64,000 bases of DNA, from the NCBI GenBank assembly GCA_028687545.1, contig JAQTZZ010000003.1, forward strand, positions 1-64,000, given 5' to 3'. Origin of the DNA: Candidatus Wallbacteria bacterium (GTDB lineage Bacteria > Muiribacteriota > JAQTZZ01). The notes beneath the pieces are model-generated. The model searched no databases. It was given only the letters and a program-made list of their open reading frames with translations, and had not been told where the DNA came from. This document shows, in pieces, positions 35,671 through 46,200 of the stretch. Position 1 is the first letter of the stretch; each line of letters starts with the position of its first letter. The position numbers and the translations under genes are program-made.

Positions 35671-36756
35671 ATGGCGAGAGTCGAACTGCAGAAAATTTTC
35701 AAGAAATACGATAAGGCCCTGGATTTTACGATCAAGGGTGTGGATCTGGAGATCAAGGACCAGGAATTCATGATCTTCCTCGGTCCGTCAGGCTGCGGAA
35801 AGACCACCACCCTCCGGATGATCGCCGGACTTGAAGATATCAGCTCCGGCCAGGTCCTGATCGAGAACAAAGTGGTGAACGACCTGCCCCCAAAGGATCG
35901 TGACATTGCCATGGTCTTTCAAAATTACGCCTTATATCCGCATATGAGCATTTATGAGAACATGGCTTTTGGCCTTAAACTGCGTAAAGTCCAGAAGCTC
36001 GAGATAGATCAGAAAGTCAAGGAAGCCGCCAGGATCCTCGGCATCGAGGACCTGCTCCAGAGAAAGCCCAAACAGCTCTCAGGAGGGCAGCGTCAGCGCG
36101 TGGCTCTCGGAAGGGCTATTGTCAGGCATCCAAAGGTTTTTCTGATGGACGAACCCCTTTCCAACCTGGACGCTAAACTGCGTGTCCAGATGAGAAGCGA
36201 GCTTTCCAAACTTCACAAGCGTCTCAAGACGACTTTCATTTATGTCACTCACGATCAGGTCGAAGCCATGACAATGGGCGACAGAATAGCTATTTTCAAT
36301 GAAGGAATAGTACAACAGGTGGGAACTCCTTATGAAGTTTATCACAAACCCGTGAACAGATTTGTGGCAGGATTCATCGGAACTCCGCCGATGAATTTTA
36401 TTCCGGTGACATTGTCGGAATCCTCAGACATGATCATTCATCCTGAGTTCGAGATTCCGCTCAAAGACCCGGCTAAACTGAAAAACTATGGCGGCAGAAA
36501 GGTCGTTCTGGGAATCAGGCCGGAAGACTTCGAACTTGTGGAAAAAGGCGAGGGCCGGAATGTGATCAAAACCAGGATCGAACTGGTGGAACCGCTCGGA
36601 GCTGAAGATATAGCTTTTCTCGGGTTGTCCGGCGGGACCATTACCATCAGGCTCTCACCGGAAATCAGGGCTGCAGAAGGATCTGAAATCCGTGTCAGAC
36701 CGCTCTCCCACAAGCTCCATCTTTTTGATCACGACACAGGGAATGCAATCCGCTGA
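35671..36756 (+). CDS. ABC transporter ATPase, MalK/UgpC/MsmX type
   Basis: This is 361 residues. Walker A is GPSGCGKTT, the Q-loop is VFQNYALYPHMS, the signature is LSGGQRQRVALGRAI, Walker B is VFLMDEPLSNLD and the H-loop is VTHDQVEA. Residues 240-361 form the TOBE/OB regulatory domain typical of carbohydrate importers. MsmX-type ATPases often serve several distant permease pairs. The only permeases of this class here are at 61420-63128, so pairing with them is possible. Its operon contains no permease. The stop overlaps the next start by 1 nt. Confidence 0.93.
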   Translation: MARVELQKIFKKYDKALDFTIKGVDLEIKDQEFMIFLGPSGCGKTTTLRMIAGLEDISSGQVLIENKVVNDLPPKDRDIAMVFQNYALYPHMSIYENMAFGLKLRKVQKLEIDQKVKEAARILGIEDLLQRKPKQLSGGQRQRVALGRAIVRHPKVFLMDEPLSNLDAKLRVQMRSELSKLHKRLKTTFIYVTHDQVEAMTMGDRIAIFNEGIVQQVGTPYEVYHKPVNRFVAGFIGTPPMNFIPVTLSESSDMIIHPEFEIPLKDPAKLKNYGGRKVVLGIRPEDFELVEKGEGRNVIKTRIELVEPLGAEDIAFLGLSGGTITIRLSPEIRAAEGSEIRVRPLSHKLHLFDHDTGNAIR

Positions 36757-37910
36757 TGGTCTTCAATAAAGTCAGATGGATGATTCCAGTTATCGTATTT
36801 TTGCTTATCCTGTCTGCGCTTACTTATTTCGCTGTCGGCTATAGGCAGAACACCCTCTCGTTCATTCCGGACAACTACCTGTTTCTCTGCGGCGGCGGCA
36901 ACCTGTCAATTGCCCTCGAGAACTTCACGGCTTCGGATTTTCTAAACTTTCTTCCCGCAGACTACCAGTCTCTGCTGCTTGCGGCCAAACCTTACTCATC
37001 ACTGTTTCCTTCCGAATTTGCCTGCTGCCGCCTGAAGAATGGCCTGCTGATGGCTGTGGATGCGGGAAATAAAGTGAAACTGCTGGAATTTTATTTCAGT
37101 AGAGCCAGTCAGTCCGGAAAAATCAGTGATTATCTGATCTGCTCGTTTAATTATAAAAAGTACCGGCTTTTCGAGTTGACAGACTCCGGGCAGAGGACAC
37201 TGGTTTTTACTTTCGTGGAAAGCGCGATCCTGGCGGGAAACAACCGTGATTCCGTGTTATCGGCACTGGATGCGTATGATGGAATTCTCAAACCGGTTTC
37301 CAGGAGCTTGTCCACACCGTTCTTCACCAGGCTGTTGAAAAAGGATCCTTTCTTTTTTCTGTTCAACCAGGCAGTTATTCCTAAAACCTCCAGCGGAAAC
37401 ATCAGTTATCAGTCTCTTTTCGCCTTTTTCGATCCATTACAACTAAAGTTCAGCTTTTTTCCACGGTCCACCTCCAGATCGCCCTATCAATTTACCAGGG
37501 ACGCGATTGAACAGATGGTGGCTGACGGCAGGCTTGAATCTGAAGGAGACCCCGGCAGCAGAAAGCTGATTCTGAATCTTGCTTCTCTGTTCAACTTCTC
37601 CTCCCAGAGTCTGCCGGACTTCCTGAAACTGACATTTTTCTGTGTGGACGATGGGAGCAGGATTTTTGGCTCCAACAGCCTGCTGTCATTCGAAACACTG
37701 CGCCAAACGCCTCCCACAGAGCCATTTCATCTTGTGATCGAACCGACATTTTTAGGGCTGCTGCCGCTTCTCTCAAATTTCATCACGATTCCCGAGTATC
37801 TGAAGCCTGTGCTTGAATATCTGAAAAAGATTTCAGAGTTCAAGCTTGCGCTTTCCGGAAGCAGTCAGCCGGAATTCCTTGAACTGAAGCTAACAATCTT
37901 AAAAAAATAG
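36756..37910 (+). CDS. membrane-anchored DUF3352-like protein (1)
   Basis: This is 384 residues. An N-terminal signal anchor (about 8-28, MIPVIVFLLILSALTYFAVG) precedes a large outer domain beginning SFIPDNYLFLCGGGNLSIA, which resembles DUF3352-type exported proteins starting with a 'P-x-[DN]-x-x-x-x' strand. It has no recognised catalytic motif. It overlaps the ABC ATPase stop by one base and is 9 bp before a second, longer protein of similar type. That close coupling suggests a shared envelope function with the transporter ATPase. The family call is tentative. Confidence 0.55.
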   Translation: MVFNKVRWMIPVIVFLLILSALTYFAVGYRQNTLSFIPDNYLFLCGGGNLSIALENFTASDFLNFLPADYQSLLLAAKPYSSLFPSEFACCRLKNGLLMAVDAGNKVKLLEFYFSRASQSGKISDYLICSFNYKKYRLFELTDSGQRTLVFTFVESAILAGNNRDSVLSALDAYDGILKPVSRSLSTPFFTRLLKKDPFFFLFNQAVIPKTSSGNISYQSLFAFFDPLQLKFSFFPRSTSRSPYQFTRDAIEQMVADGRLESEGDPGSRKLILNLASLFNFSSQSLPDFLKLTFFCVDDGSRIFGSNSLLSFETLRQTPPTEPFHLVIEPTFLGLLPLLSNFITIPEYLKPVLEYLKKISEFKLALSGSSQPEFLELKLTILKK

Positions 37911-37919
37911 AGGTGCATC

Positions 37920-39464
37920 ATGCGTGTTTTTGTTTTTCTGTTGATCGTTCTCTGCTCCAGCCCGTTGATTGGCGAGGACTTTCAAAGCGCCGGGCTTATC
38001 CCTTCCAGCGCTTTCGCTTCCCTGATCTATCAGGGAGAATTCATCAGGAGCGTTTCAGGGCATCTTAAATCAGTGCTGACGTTCCGGACAGAGGAGGTTC
38101 TGGCCCGGGAACTTTTCAGTTTCAATTCAATTGAGATAAACAATATCAGGGAAGCGGCATTTTTTGCCTGCCCGTCCGCTGACGGAACCACAGAAAATCC
38201 ATTGGGACTTTTGACGTTCAAGGATTCTAAGCTCGCTCTGGAAAGTCTTAAAAAACACAGTGCACTTGGCTTTGAGCAATCAGGGGAGATTTTTTCGCTC
38301 ACAATCAAACCCGATCCCAAATCCAGCCAGAGGGAGGATTCGAATCCCCTGATTGAGGAAAAATTGACATTTTATGGACTTTTTTCCGGTGATTACTGTC
38401 TGCTGTCTCCAAAATCGATAAATCTTCTGACAGAATACAGAGAGCAGTTTGAAAAGCTTAGAAAAGACAACTCCGCTTCTCTTTCCAAACGCAGGGAGTT
38501 TCTGGAAGCAAGGAAGAATACTGCCTATTCAGGAGTGTCTGCCCTGTTCACAATCCCGGAAAAGCTCATGTCCAGACCAATGCATGATTATCCCTTCAAC
38601 CTGAACTCTTTTTCGGCTGACTTTCAGTCACCGCTCGTCAAGGCTGACTTCTATTTCACGCTCAATCCTGCCAATACAGATAAGCCAAGCTTCGTCGCGA
38701 TTCAGAATCTGCTCTCAGCCCTGGAAAACCGTGGCATACCCCATGAAAAACTGCTGGGGGCAGACCTGCTGGGTTTCCTGACTCTTAATCTGAACCCCGC
38801 GAAATTCAAGATCCCCCGGAATCTTTCCGACACTCTGCAGAAGGATGCCGGAATTTCATGGGAACAGGAAATTGTCCCTTTTTTAGGCAACTCTATGCTT
38901 ATCGGAGTCTATCCGCCCCTGGAAAAGTTTCCGCAGGTGGCTGCCATCTTCGATCTCTCGGATGAATCACGCTATTCCAAAATCAGGGACAAGGCAGCAA
39001 AATATTTCAATGCCAGGGCGTTTGTCGTGACCGAGGAAGAATACAAGAAATGTAAATTCACCACGATTTCATTTCCATTGTTCCCGAACGCCAAAGCTTA
39101 TCTTCTGGTGTCTGCAAAGAAACTGCTGGTTTCGAACAATCCGGATCTGATTTTCAACATGGTACATGGTGACAACCGGAATTCCATCGCAGACGATAGA
39201 ATTTACCGGGCCTTCCCGAGATCCTCTGACAAGAAAGCGGAACTCCTGGTGAATGTGATCGAAGCCCGGAAGTATGCAGCGTTGTGGAATCATAAGCTGG
39301 AAAAACTCGGGAACAAGAATTTCATCAGCCTGCTGGACCTTCAGCTTACAAATACTGATCTCCCGATTCTCAAGGGCATGCTCAGCGCAGCGCTGGAAAA
39401 CGATTTTCGACAGATTTCAACTGAAGAAGTCAGGGCAGCTGAGAAAAGCTTAAAAGGTAAGTGA
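37920..39464 (+). CDS. exported DUF3352-like protein (2)
   Basis: This is 514 residues with a cleavable signal peptide (MRVFVFLLIVLCSSPLIGED) and ribosome site GAGG. The mature part begins AGLIPSSAFASLIYQGEF, parallel in layout to the preceding protein. Later stretches such as LLTFKDSKLALESLKKH, FLGNSMLIGVY and YLLVSAKKLLVSNNPDLIFN are typical of the DUF3352 type, in which strands alternate with helices. No enzyme motif is seen. It ends the operon that starts with the HutP-like gene. Confidence 0.6.
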   Translation: MRVFVFLLIVLCSSPLIGEDFQSAGLIPSSAFASLIYQGEFIRSVSGHLKSVLTFRTEEVLARELFSFNSIEINNIREAAFFACPSADGTTENPLGLLTFKDSKLALESLKKHSALGFEQSGEIFSLTIKPDPKSSQREDSNPLIEEKLTFYGLFSGDYCLLSPKSINLLTEYREQFEKLRKDNSASLSKRREFLEARKNTAYSGVSALFTIPEKLMSRPMHDYPFNLNSFSADFQSPLVKADFYFTLNPANTDKPSFVAIQNLLSALENRGIPHEKLLGADLLGFLTLNLNPAKFKIPRNLSDTLQKDAGISWEQEIVPFLGNSMLIGVYPPLEKFPQVAAIFDLSDESRYSKIRDKAAKYFNARAFVVTEEEYKKCKFTTISFPLFPNAKAYLLVSAKKLLVSNNPDLIFNMVHGDNRNSIADDRIYRAFPRSSDKKAELLVNVIEARKYAALWNHKLEKLGNKNFISLLDLQLTNTDLPILKGMLSAALENDFRQISTEEVRAAEKSLKGK

Positions 39465-39496
39465 TGTATGGAGCTTCGCTCGGCTGAAGTACTGTG

Positions 39497-39591
39497 AGAG
39501 GTTGGCAGGTTTGTATGTTTGTAGGTTGGTATGTTGAGGAAAGATTCTGTAACCTACTAACTTACTAACATACCAACATACTGACCTCTTT
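39497..39591. terminator. inverted repeat between convergent genes
   Basis: GAGGTTGGCAGGTTTGTATG... on the left and ...AACATACCAACATACTGACCTC on the right form a long imperfect hairpin made of short repeats of GGTTGGTATGTT type. It sits between the stops of two convergent genes (39464 and 39607), where a bidirectional terminator is expected. The low complexity also fits a slippage-prone repeat. Confidence 0.5.
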
Positions 39592-39606
39592 CGATGTTAC
39601 ATGATT

Positions 39607-40215
39607 CTATAGTCCTAATTTATCCAGGCTGTTGTATACCTGCTGGATCGTCTTGTTCGCTCCACCTTCCAGGGCGTTGGCCTTATCGATCTGGGCTTGA
39701 GCCGGCACGGTCTGGCCGTTTTCAAAATAAGCCAAGGCCATCAGGGAGTGGGCTTCGGCATTGGAAAGGCTGAGTTTGCTTGAAAATACGTAGTTCACAT
39801 CTGATAAGCCCGCGCTTTCCAGATAACCGACTTCCTGATTGCCGGTGCGGGTGAGATAGATCATGGCCAGTCCGATCATGGCTTCTTTGTTTGCAGCATC
39901 TTCGGTCAGAGCAGTCGTGAACTTTGCAATCGTCTCGTCTGTGACCAGCGAAACTCCGTCCTCCCGAAGATCGATCCATCCCAGTCCGCTTCTTGCCGAT
40001 GCCTTGTCTGCTGCCGTAGATTCCTGATTCTGAAGCACTGCATTGAAAGTGCTCGTAGCAGAAGAGTAATTTGCGCCGTTCAAGTAGCTCCAGCCTGAGG
40101 TCACGGTATTGGCAGGCGGAGTAGTCCCTCCACCGCCTCCTCCACCACCACCTCCGCCGCAGCCGGAAATCACGAACAAGGCTGCCCCGATTATCAAAAG
40201 AAGTATGGCTTTCAT
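39607..40215 (-). CDS. small lipoprotein with TPR-like helices
   Basis: This is 202 residues. The signal peptide ends in a lipobox (FVISGC, Cys19), followed by ten consecutive glycines and then a helical domain with TPR-like spacing (SGWSYLNGANYSSATSTFNA, NKEAMIGLAMIYLTRTGNQE, NAEAHSLMALAYFENGQTV). It should be anchored in a membrane, likely the outer one. It starts 16 bp after the stop of the giant surface protein and is the last gene of that cluster. The Gly run is coded by GGC/GGA/GGT-type repeats and could vary in length. Confidence 0.75.
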   Translation of the reverse strand: MKAILLLIIGAALFVISGCGGGGGGGGGGGTTPPANTVTSGWSYLNGANYSSATSTFNAVLQNQESTAADKASARSGLGWIDLREDGVSLVTDETIAKFTTALTEDAANKEAMIGLAMIYLTRTGNQEVGYLESAGLSDVNYVFSSKLSLSNAEAHSLMALAYFENGQTVPAQAQIDKANALEGGANKTIQQVYNSLDKLGL

Positions 40216-40231
40216 TTGGCACCTCGCTTAG

Positions 40232-43200
40232 TTATTTCAGGATCGAGAACTTTCCTTCGAACTTGAGCCTGACTCCGTCCCGCACTGCTTCAAAGCGATA
40301 GAAATACACGCCATTGGCCAGTGGGTTGCCCTTCCTGCCGACCAGGTCGAACTGCTCCATTCCATTCGAACCGCTCAGATCGAGTGTTTTTACTTTTTTT
40401 CCGGAAGAGTCATAGATGATCAGTTTTGCTGACTCCGGAGTTCCGGAAAGTGAATACCTGACTGCGAGAAAATCTGTGGCAGGATTCGGGAACACCTGGA
40501 ACGTGTTCAGACTGAAAGGAAGATTCACTGCGAATCTGGTGGGAGCCAGCTGATTCTGGTTGCCTGCTTTGTCAGCGAGTTTGAACTGCAGCTGATAGTC
40601 CCCGTTTCCGAGAAATTCTCCGAATCTTACAGTCAGTTCTCCAGCTGCCGCATCGTAGCGGATCACCTGCGGTTTTCCATCCAGCGTGACTTCGCTGGAG
40701 CGCTCGTCAATTCCGGAACCGTATTCAGCGACTTTCAGGACGATTTCGTTGATCTTTTCCTTGTATTCCGGCTTGGCTTCAGTCAGAAGCCTGGGAGCCT
40801 TGGTGTCCTCGAACAGTCCGTATTTGCCGCTTTGCGAGGCAGGCGCGCTGAATGAACCGCCTGCATAATTGCGGCCGAGGAAGTTCCAGCGTTCATTCGC
40901 AAAATAATAAATTCCGGAACGCGGCGAGTCAGAGGCTTCGATTTTCAGAACTCCTGGTTTCGCTGCAGGGAAATAGAAAGAGTAAGCTGAACCGGTCTGA
41001 ACCAGTTCCCCTTCATAGGGAGCTCCTGAAGCAGGAGTGTTCAGGGGCGAATCCTGGAAGCAGACGATCGCTGCCTGCTCCTCTGTCAGATAGGAAAGAA
41101 GGGCCTGTTTGTCCGGGCTCGCGAGTGAACCTGTCTTGAAACTGCTCATTTCATAGACGAAATACATTGAGACTGTCCGGCCGCTGTCAGTCATTTTGAT
41201 CATGCCCAGTCCCGGATAGCTGCTTTTCAGGTGATATGCTCCTTTGAAGATATTGCTGCTCGAACCTGTAAGCTGCACAGTTGGGACTACCTCTGAGGTC
41301 GACATTCCGGTCTGCCAGATCACCAGCTGATGTGGAGAGCTCAGATATGCAGTCGGTTTTTTCAGATAGATCATCAGCGTGGTACCGTCTCCCGGCAGCG
41401 GGAAGGCTTCCAGCACATGATTTGCACAATTGGCGGCAGTGGTGAAATTGTAGGAGTAATCATCGCTCATGCTGTTGCCAGCCAGGTCTTTGCAGGAAGC
41501 TTTGACTGTGACAGTGTATCTGATGCCGTTGACCAGGGACGGGAAAGGACTGAAAGCAGCTGTCACTGTATCCGGATCATAGCTGAAATTTTGAACAGGT
41601 ATCAGGCGGGAACCGTTGGTCAGTGTGATCGTATCTTCTGAGATGGAATCCTGATCCATTGCTTCGCTGAATTTGATGCTGATTTCCTGTGTCAGAGGGA
41701 TACTGGTGGCATTTTCCACCGGAGTAACGGTTTCCACTACAGGAGGCTGGTTGTCAGACTCTGTGGTGAAATAAAGAGGACCGTCATTGTATGGATCGCC
41801 GCTGCTGATCGAAGAACCGCCGTCGACTGTAAAATAGTACCTTGTACTGTATTCCAGAGTGGGTGGAATGAACTTTTCCAGCCGCAGGGTTCCGATATAG
41901 GAGAGGGGAGATTTTGGAGAGATTTCGGGTCCGCTGAGACTGCCTTTATACAGCTTGATGATATGGCCGATTCCGTTGTCTGAAGTAAAGAAAGCCTGAA
42001 TTGAAGTGTCGATGCTGACATTGGACGCTCTGCTTGGCGGAATGGTGTGGCTGAGACCTGCTGCTGTGACGCCTCCCACAGTTTTGAACTGCAGCCTGTA
42101 GTATTCATATGAAAGGTTGGGCAGGCCGTCACCATCAGAGTCCAGCTTATGGCCATTGACGTCATAGACTGTTGCCATGATTTTAAGGTTGTAAGTCTCG
42201 TTTTCCGCGAGAGGAGTGGTCAGGATAGTGATCCTGATTTCCTTGGTGTCGACAGGTTCATTGATCGAGATCGGGATGATGGTTCCAGAGCTGTTGGTGA
42301 ACATGACCGAGGAAGTGCCTGCCGTGTTCAATGAATCCACTTCCATGGTATTGGTGAACTGCACGATGATCTCAGTCAATGATGTGGGAACCGTGTTCAG
42401 GTAATTATCCGGGATGGTTAGAACGACTTGCGGGTAGACTGTAGTCACGACCGGAGTTCCTGTCTGGAATCGCGAGGTGAACATGCTCTGCATTGTATTG
42501 CCCAGTGTGTCCTTGGAACTGCTGCCGACAACGACTGTATAGTAGAAATTTGTGATGAGTTCACCTGTGTCTGGATCAAAGGTGAGCACAGTCTGGGATG
42601 TGTTCCATGTTTTCTGGCCTGTGATCACTTCTCCGGTGTTGGAGACCAGGCTGAAGGAATTTCCCGTCACTGTCATATCCATGGCCTTGCTGAACGTAAC
42701 GACAATCACTTCGCTGCTGGAAACGTTTGTCTCTTCATTGGCCGGAGCAACAGAGACCACATATGGGAAATTCTGGGAAGTTGTCTGGAAACTGAAGATA
42801 TACTCGTCCAGAGGCGTACTGGAAAGATCGCCGTCAAAGCCGTTTCCTGCCAGGTCTTTGACCCCGTCTTCATTGATCGTCACTTTGTAGGTCTGGGTGC
42901 CGCCCAGCGGAACTATTGGAGTCAGCTCCGCCACATGGAGTCCCGATGAGTATTGGTCGAAATAGTGATAGAACGCATTGATCGGAACATTGCTCTGGTT
43001 GGTCAGGGAAATGGTGCTGGAATTGACGGTTGTCTCATCCACTGACTCGCTGAAATAGATCAGGATCTTGCTGTTAAGGCTTACGTTGAGGGAGCCGTTC
43101 TGCGGGTAGACTCCGTTCACAGTAGGTGGCATCTGGTCCGGATCAGGGAGGTTTTCAGTTTTAAAGGAGAATGGATAGTCGCTGATCAATGGAATTCCGC

Positions 43201-46200
43201 TCACATCTCTGCAGGAATTGGCCACTTTTACATAGATGTCCTTATTGAACGGCAGCGGATTCACCAGATTCAGATAGAATTTGGTGAGGTCCGACGGATT
43301 GTAAGTCACGGATGTGTTGAGCCTGGCCAGAACTTCACCGGTACCTGAAGCATTGGCGGTCAGCATGCTGGCAGTGATGCCGGTAAGAACTCTTGCTGCG
43401 TCCATGTTGTGATTGAACACGATTTCGATGCTGTCGAGCGTGTATCTGACATTTGTTGCCCCACTGGACGGACTGGTGCTGATGACCTTGACCACAGGCA
43501 GAGTGCCGAGGGTGTAAAAGTAGTATGTAAGGGTGTCAAGTTTGATGGTATTGGTATAGCCATCAAAATTGTTGCCATAGAGATCTTTGGCACCTGTCGC
43601 GACCTGCACTTTATACTGTTCGCCAGGTTGCAGGGTGTTGCTGGGATGGAAGGTCAGCTGATGGGGATGTGCTCCTGCGGTGTCCAGATAGGTTTTAGTG
43701 CCTCCAACCTGGTTTTCCTGGCTGTCCAGGAGAGAAAAGCCGTAATATACGCTTCCTTCATCCATGGTCTTGTTGAAGTAAAGCACAATGTCTGAACTCA
43801 GAGCTACATCGACTGAGTCCGGGCTGGGTGTCGTATAGTCCCTGACCCAGGTCGGCGTGAGAGTGTCGGGTATTGTATAGGCTTCAATCTTGAAATGATA
43901 ACTATAGTCCTGGAGCAGCCTGTTCCCGCTGGAGTTTGTGCAACTGGAGCCGATGCTGAGTTCGATGGTGGAGTTGTATGGCAGCGGATTTCTGGGCAGC
44001 AGATAGAAGTTCTTGAAATCCCCGCTCCAGGTGAGATTGCAGGCCAGACTGTTCTCTATGATGGTTTCCTTAGTGGTACCCGGCAGGATCACAGGCATCA
44101 GTTCCTTGGCGTTCAGTCCGGTGCTGATGCTCGCAGGGTCCATCGGATGGCTGAAATCGACTTCAATTGTACCGAGCAGGTGGGAAACATTGATTGCCCC
44201 GTCTGTCGGGATTGTCTTGAGCACCCAGGGGCTGACTCCTGTAGTGTAGAATACGAGCGAGAGGCCGTCCGCAGGAACTGTCTTGGGGATTCCATCAAAC
44301 AGGTTCCCTGAGAGGTCCTTGGCGGTATTTTCGATGATGACCTGGTACTTCACTCCTGCAGTCATGTCATAGGAGGGGTTGAAGACCAGTTCATTGCTGT
44401 GCGCTCCGCCGCTGCCGCGGTAGGCCAGGGTTCCTGTGATTTCATTGGAATCCTTGTCCAGCAGATGGAAGGCTTTATACAGGCTGCCTTCATCCATGGG
44501 TTTGGTGAAATAGATATAGATGTTGGCATCAGGGGAGACTTCAACCGACCCGTCCAGGGGGGAACTTAGAACCGTGTCCCAGGTCGGCTTGACTGTATCA
44601 GAGCCGCTTGCGGTTTCAGTAATGAATGTGAACAGGAAATCCGTGTCCTGACGGACTTCACCGTCTGCGCGCTGGCAGGTCGCCATTACTGTGACAGTGA
44701 TTGGCTTGCCATACGGCAGGGGGTTGTTGAGCAGCAGGTAGAATTTTGTTACCGGAGCTGTAGTAGCCGCTATTACAGTGGCCTGGAGGTGCTGGTCGTC
44801 CGCGACGGCATAGAGCCCTGCTGCCACGCTTGCGACATCCATGGGCTGGCTGAAATTGACTTCAACTGTCTGGAGCAGATGGGAAATATTGGTGGCACCG
44901 TCGGCAGGGATCGTGCTGAGCACAAGCGGACGGGCTGCCCCGGTTATGAAACTGATCTGCAACGGGTCATACTTGCTTGTGTTGCGGTTGCTGTCAAAGA
45001 AATTTCCGCTCAGGTCTTCAGCGCCTGGATTGGTATTTACGATAAAGATAAAGGCAGTGTCTGGTTTCAGGTCAAGGGTTGGCGTGAAGATCAGCTCGTG
45101 AGTGGAAGAACTCTCTCCTGAATCAAGGTAAGTCATAGTCCCTGCAACTTCCGGACCATAAGATTCCTGGGTGCCTTCAGTGCTGTTCAGTTCTCTGAGC
45201 GTGAATGCATTATAGAGACTGGCTTCATTCATGGATTTGGTGAAGAAAACGTGGATTTCGGCAGTAACAGGAATTTCCTCTGTAATCTGGTAGGGAGAGG
45301 TCGCAGTATACCAGGGTGGATAATGTGCAAGATTGACACTGCTGATCCAGGTTGGAATTGTGATGTCGCTGGAAGTACCGGTATTGAAGGTGAAGGCATA
45401 GTCAGAACTCATGCCGAGTTCATTAGTGTCGCGCAGGCAGGACTTCAGCACTGTGACTGTGATGGGTTTGTTATAGGGCAGTGGGTTTGTGAACAGCAGG
45501 TAGAATTTAGTAGTAGTGGCAACTCTTACAGCGGACTGGAGGCGCTGGCTGTCGCAGGAGGCATAGATCCCTGCGGCCACGCTCTCTGTGTCCATGGGCT
45601 GGCTGAAATTGACCTCGACTGTCCTGAGCAGGTGTGAAACGTTGATTGCGCCGTCTGCCGGGACTGTGCTGATCACAACCGGGCGGTTTGCGCCGGTGGT
45701 AAAGCTGTTCTGCAGCCTGTCATACTGATCAGTGTTACGGTTGGCGTCGAAGAAATTTCCGTTCAGGTCTCCTGCTCCCGGATTGGTGTACAGAGTATAG
45801 ACATAGACGGTATTGGCTTTCAGGTCTATGCTGGGCGTGAAGATCAGTTCATGGGTGGAACTGCTTTCTCCTGAATCCAGGTAGGCTATGCTGCCCGCGA
45901 CTCCAGGTCCGTCCTGCTCCTGGAGCGTGAATGAGCTGTAAAGAGAAGCTTCATTCATGGATTTGGTGAAGAAAATTCTGATGGAGCTGTTGATCGGGAT
46001 TTCTTCGGTAATCTGGTAGGGATAGGTCTCACTATACCAGGGAGGATTATGAGCAGGATCGGCCTTGCTGACCCAGGTTGGTATAGCATTATCCGAAGAT
46101 TTTTCAGTGGTGAAAGTAAAGACATAGTCAGCCGGCATCCTGATCAGATCCGGGGTAATGGACCTGCAGTTTTGTGAAATCGAAATCTGCACAAGGCTCT

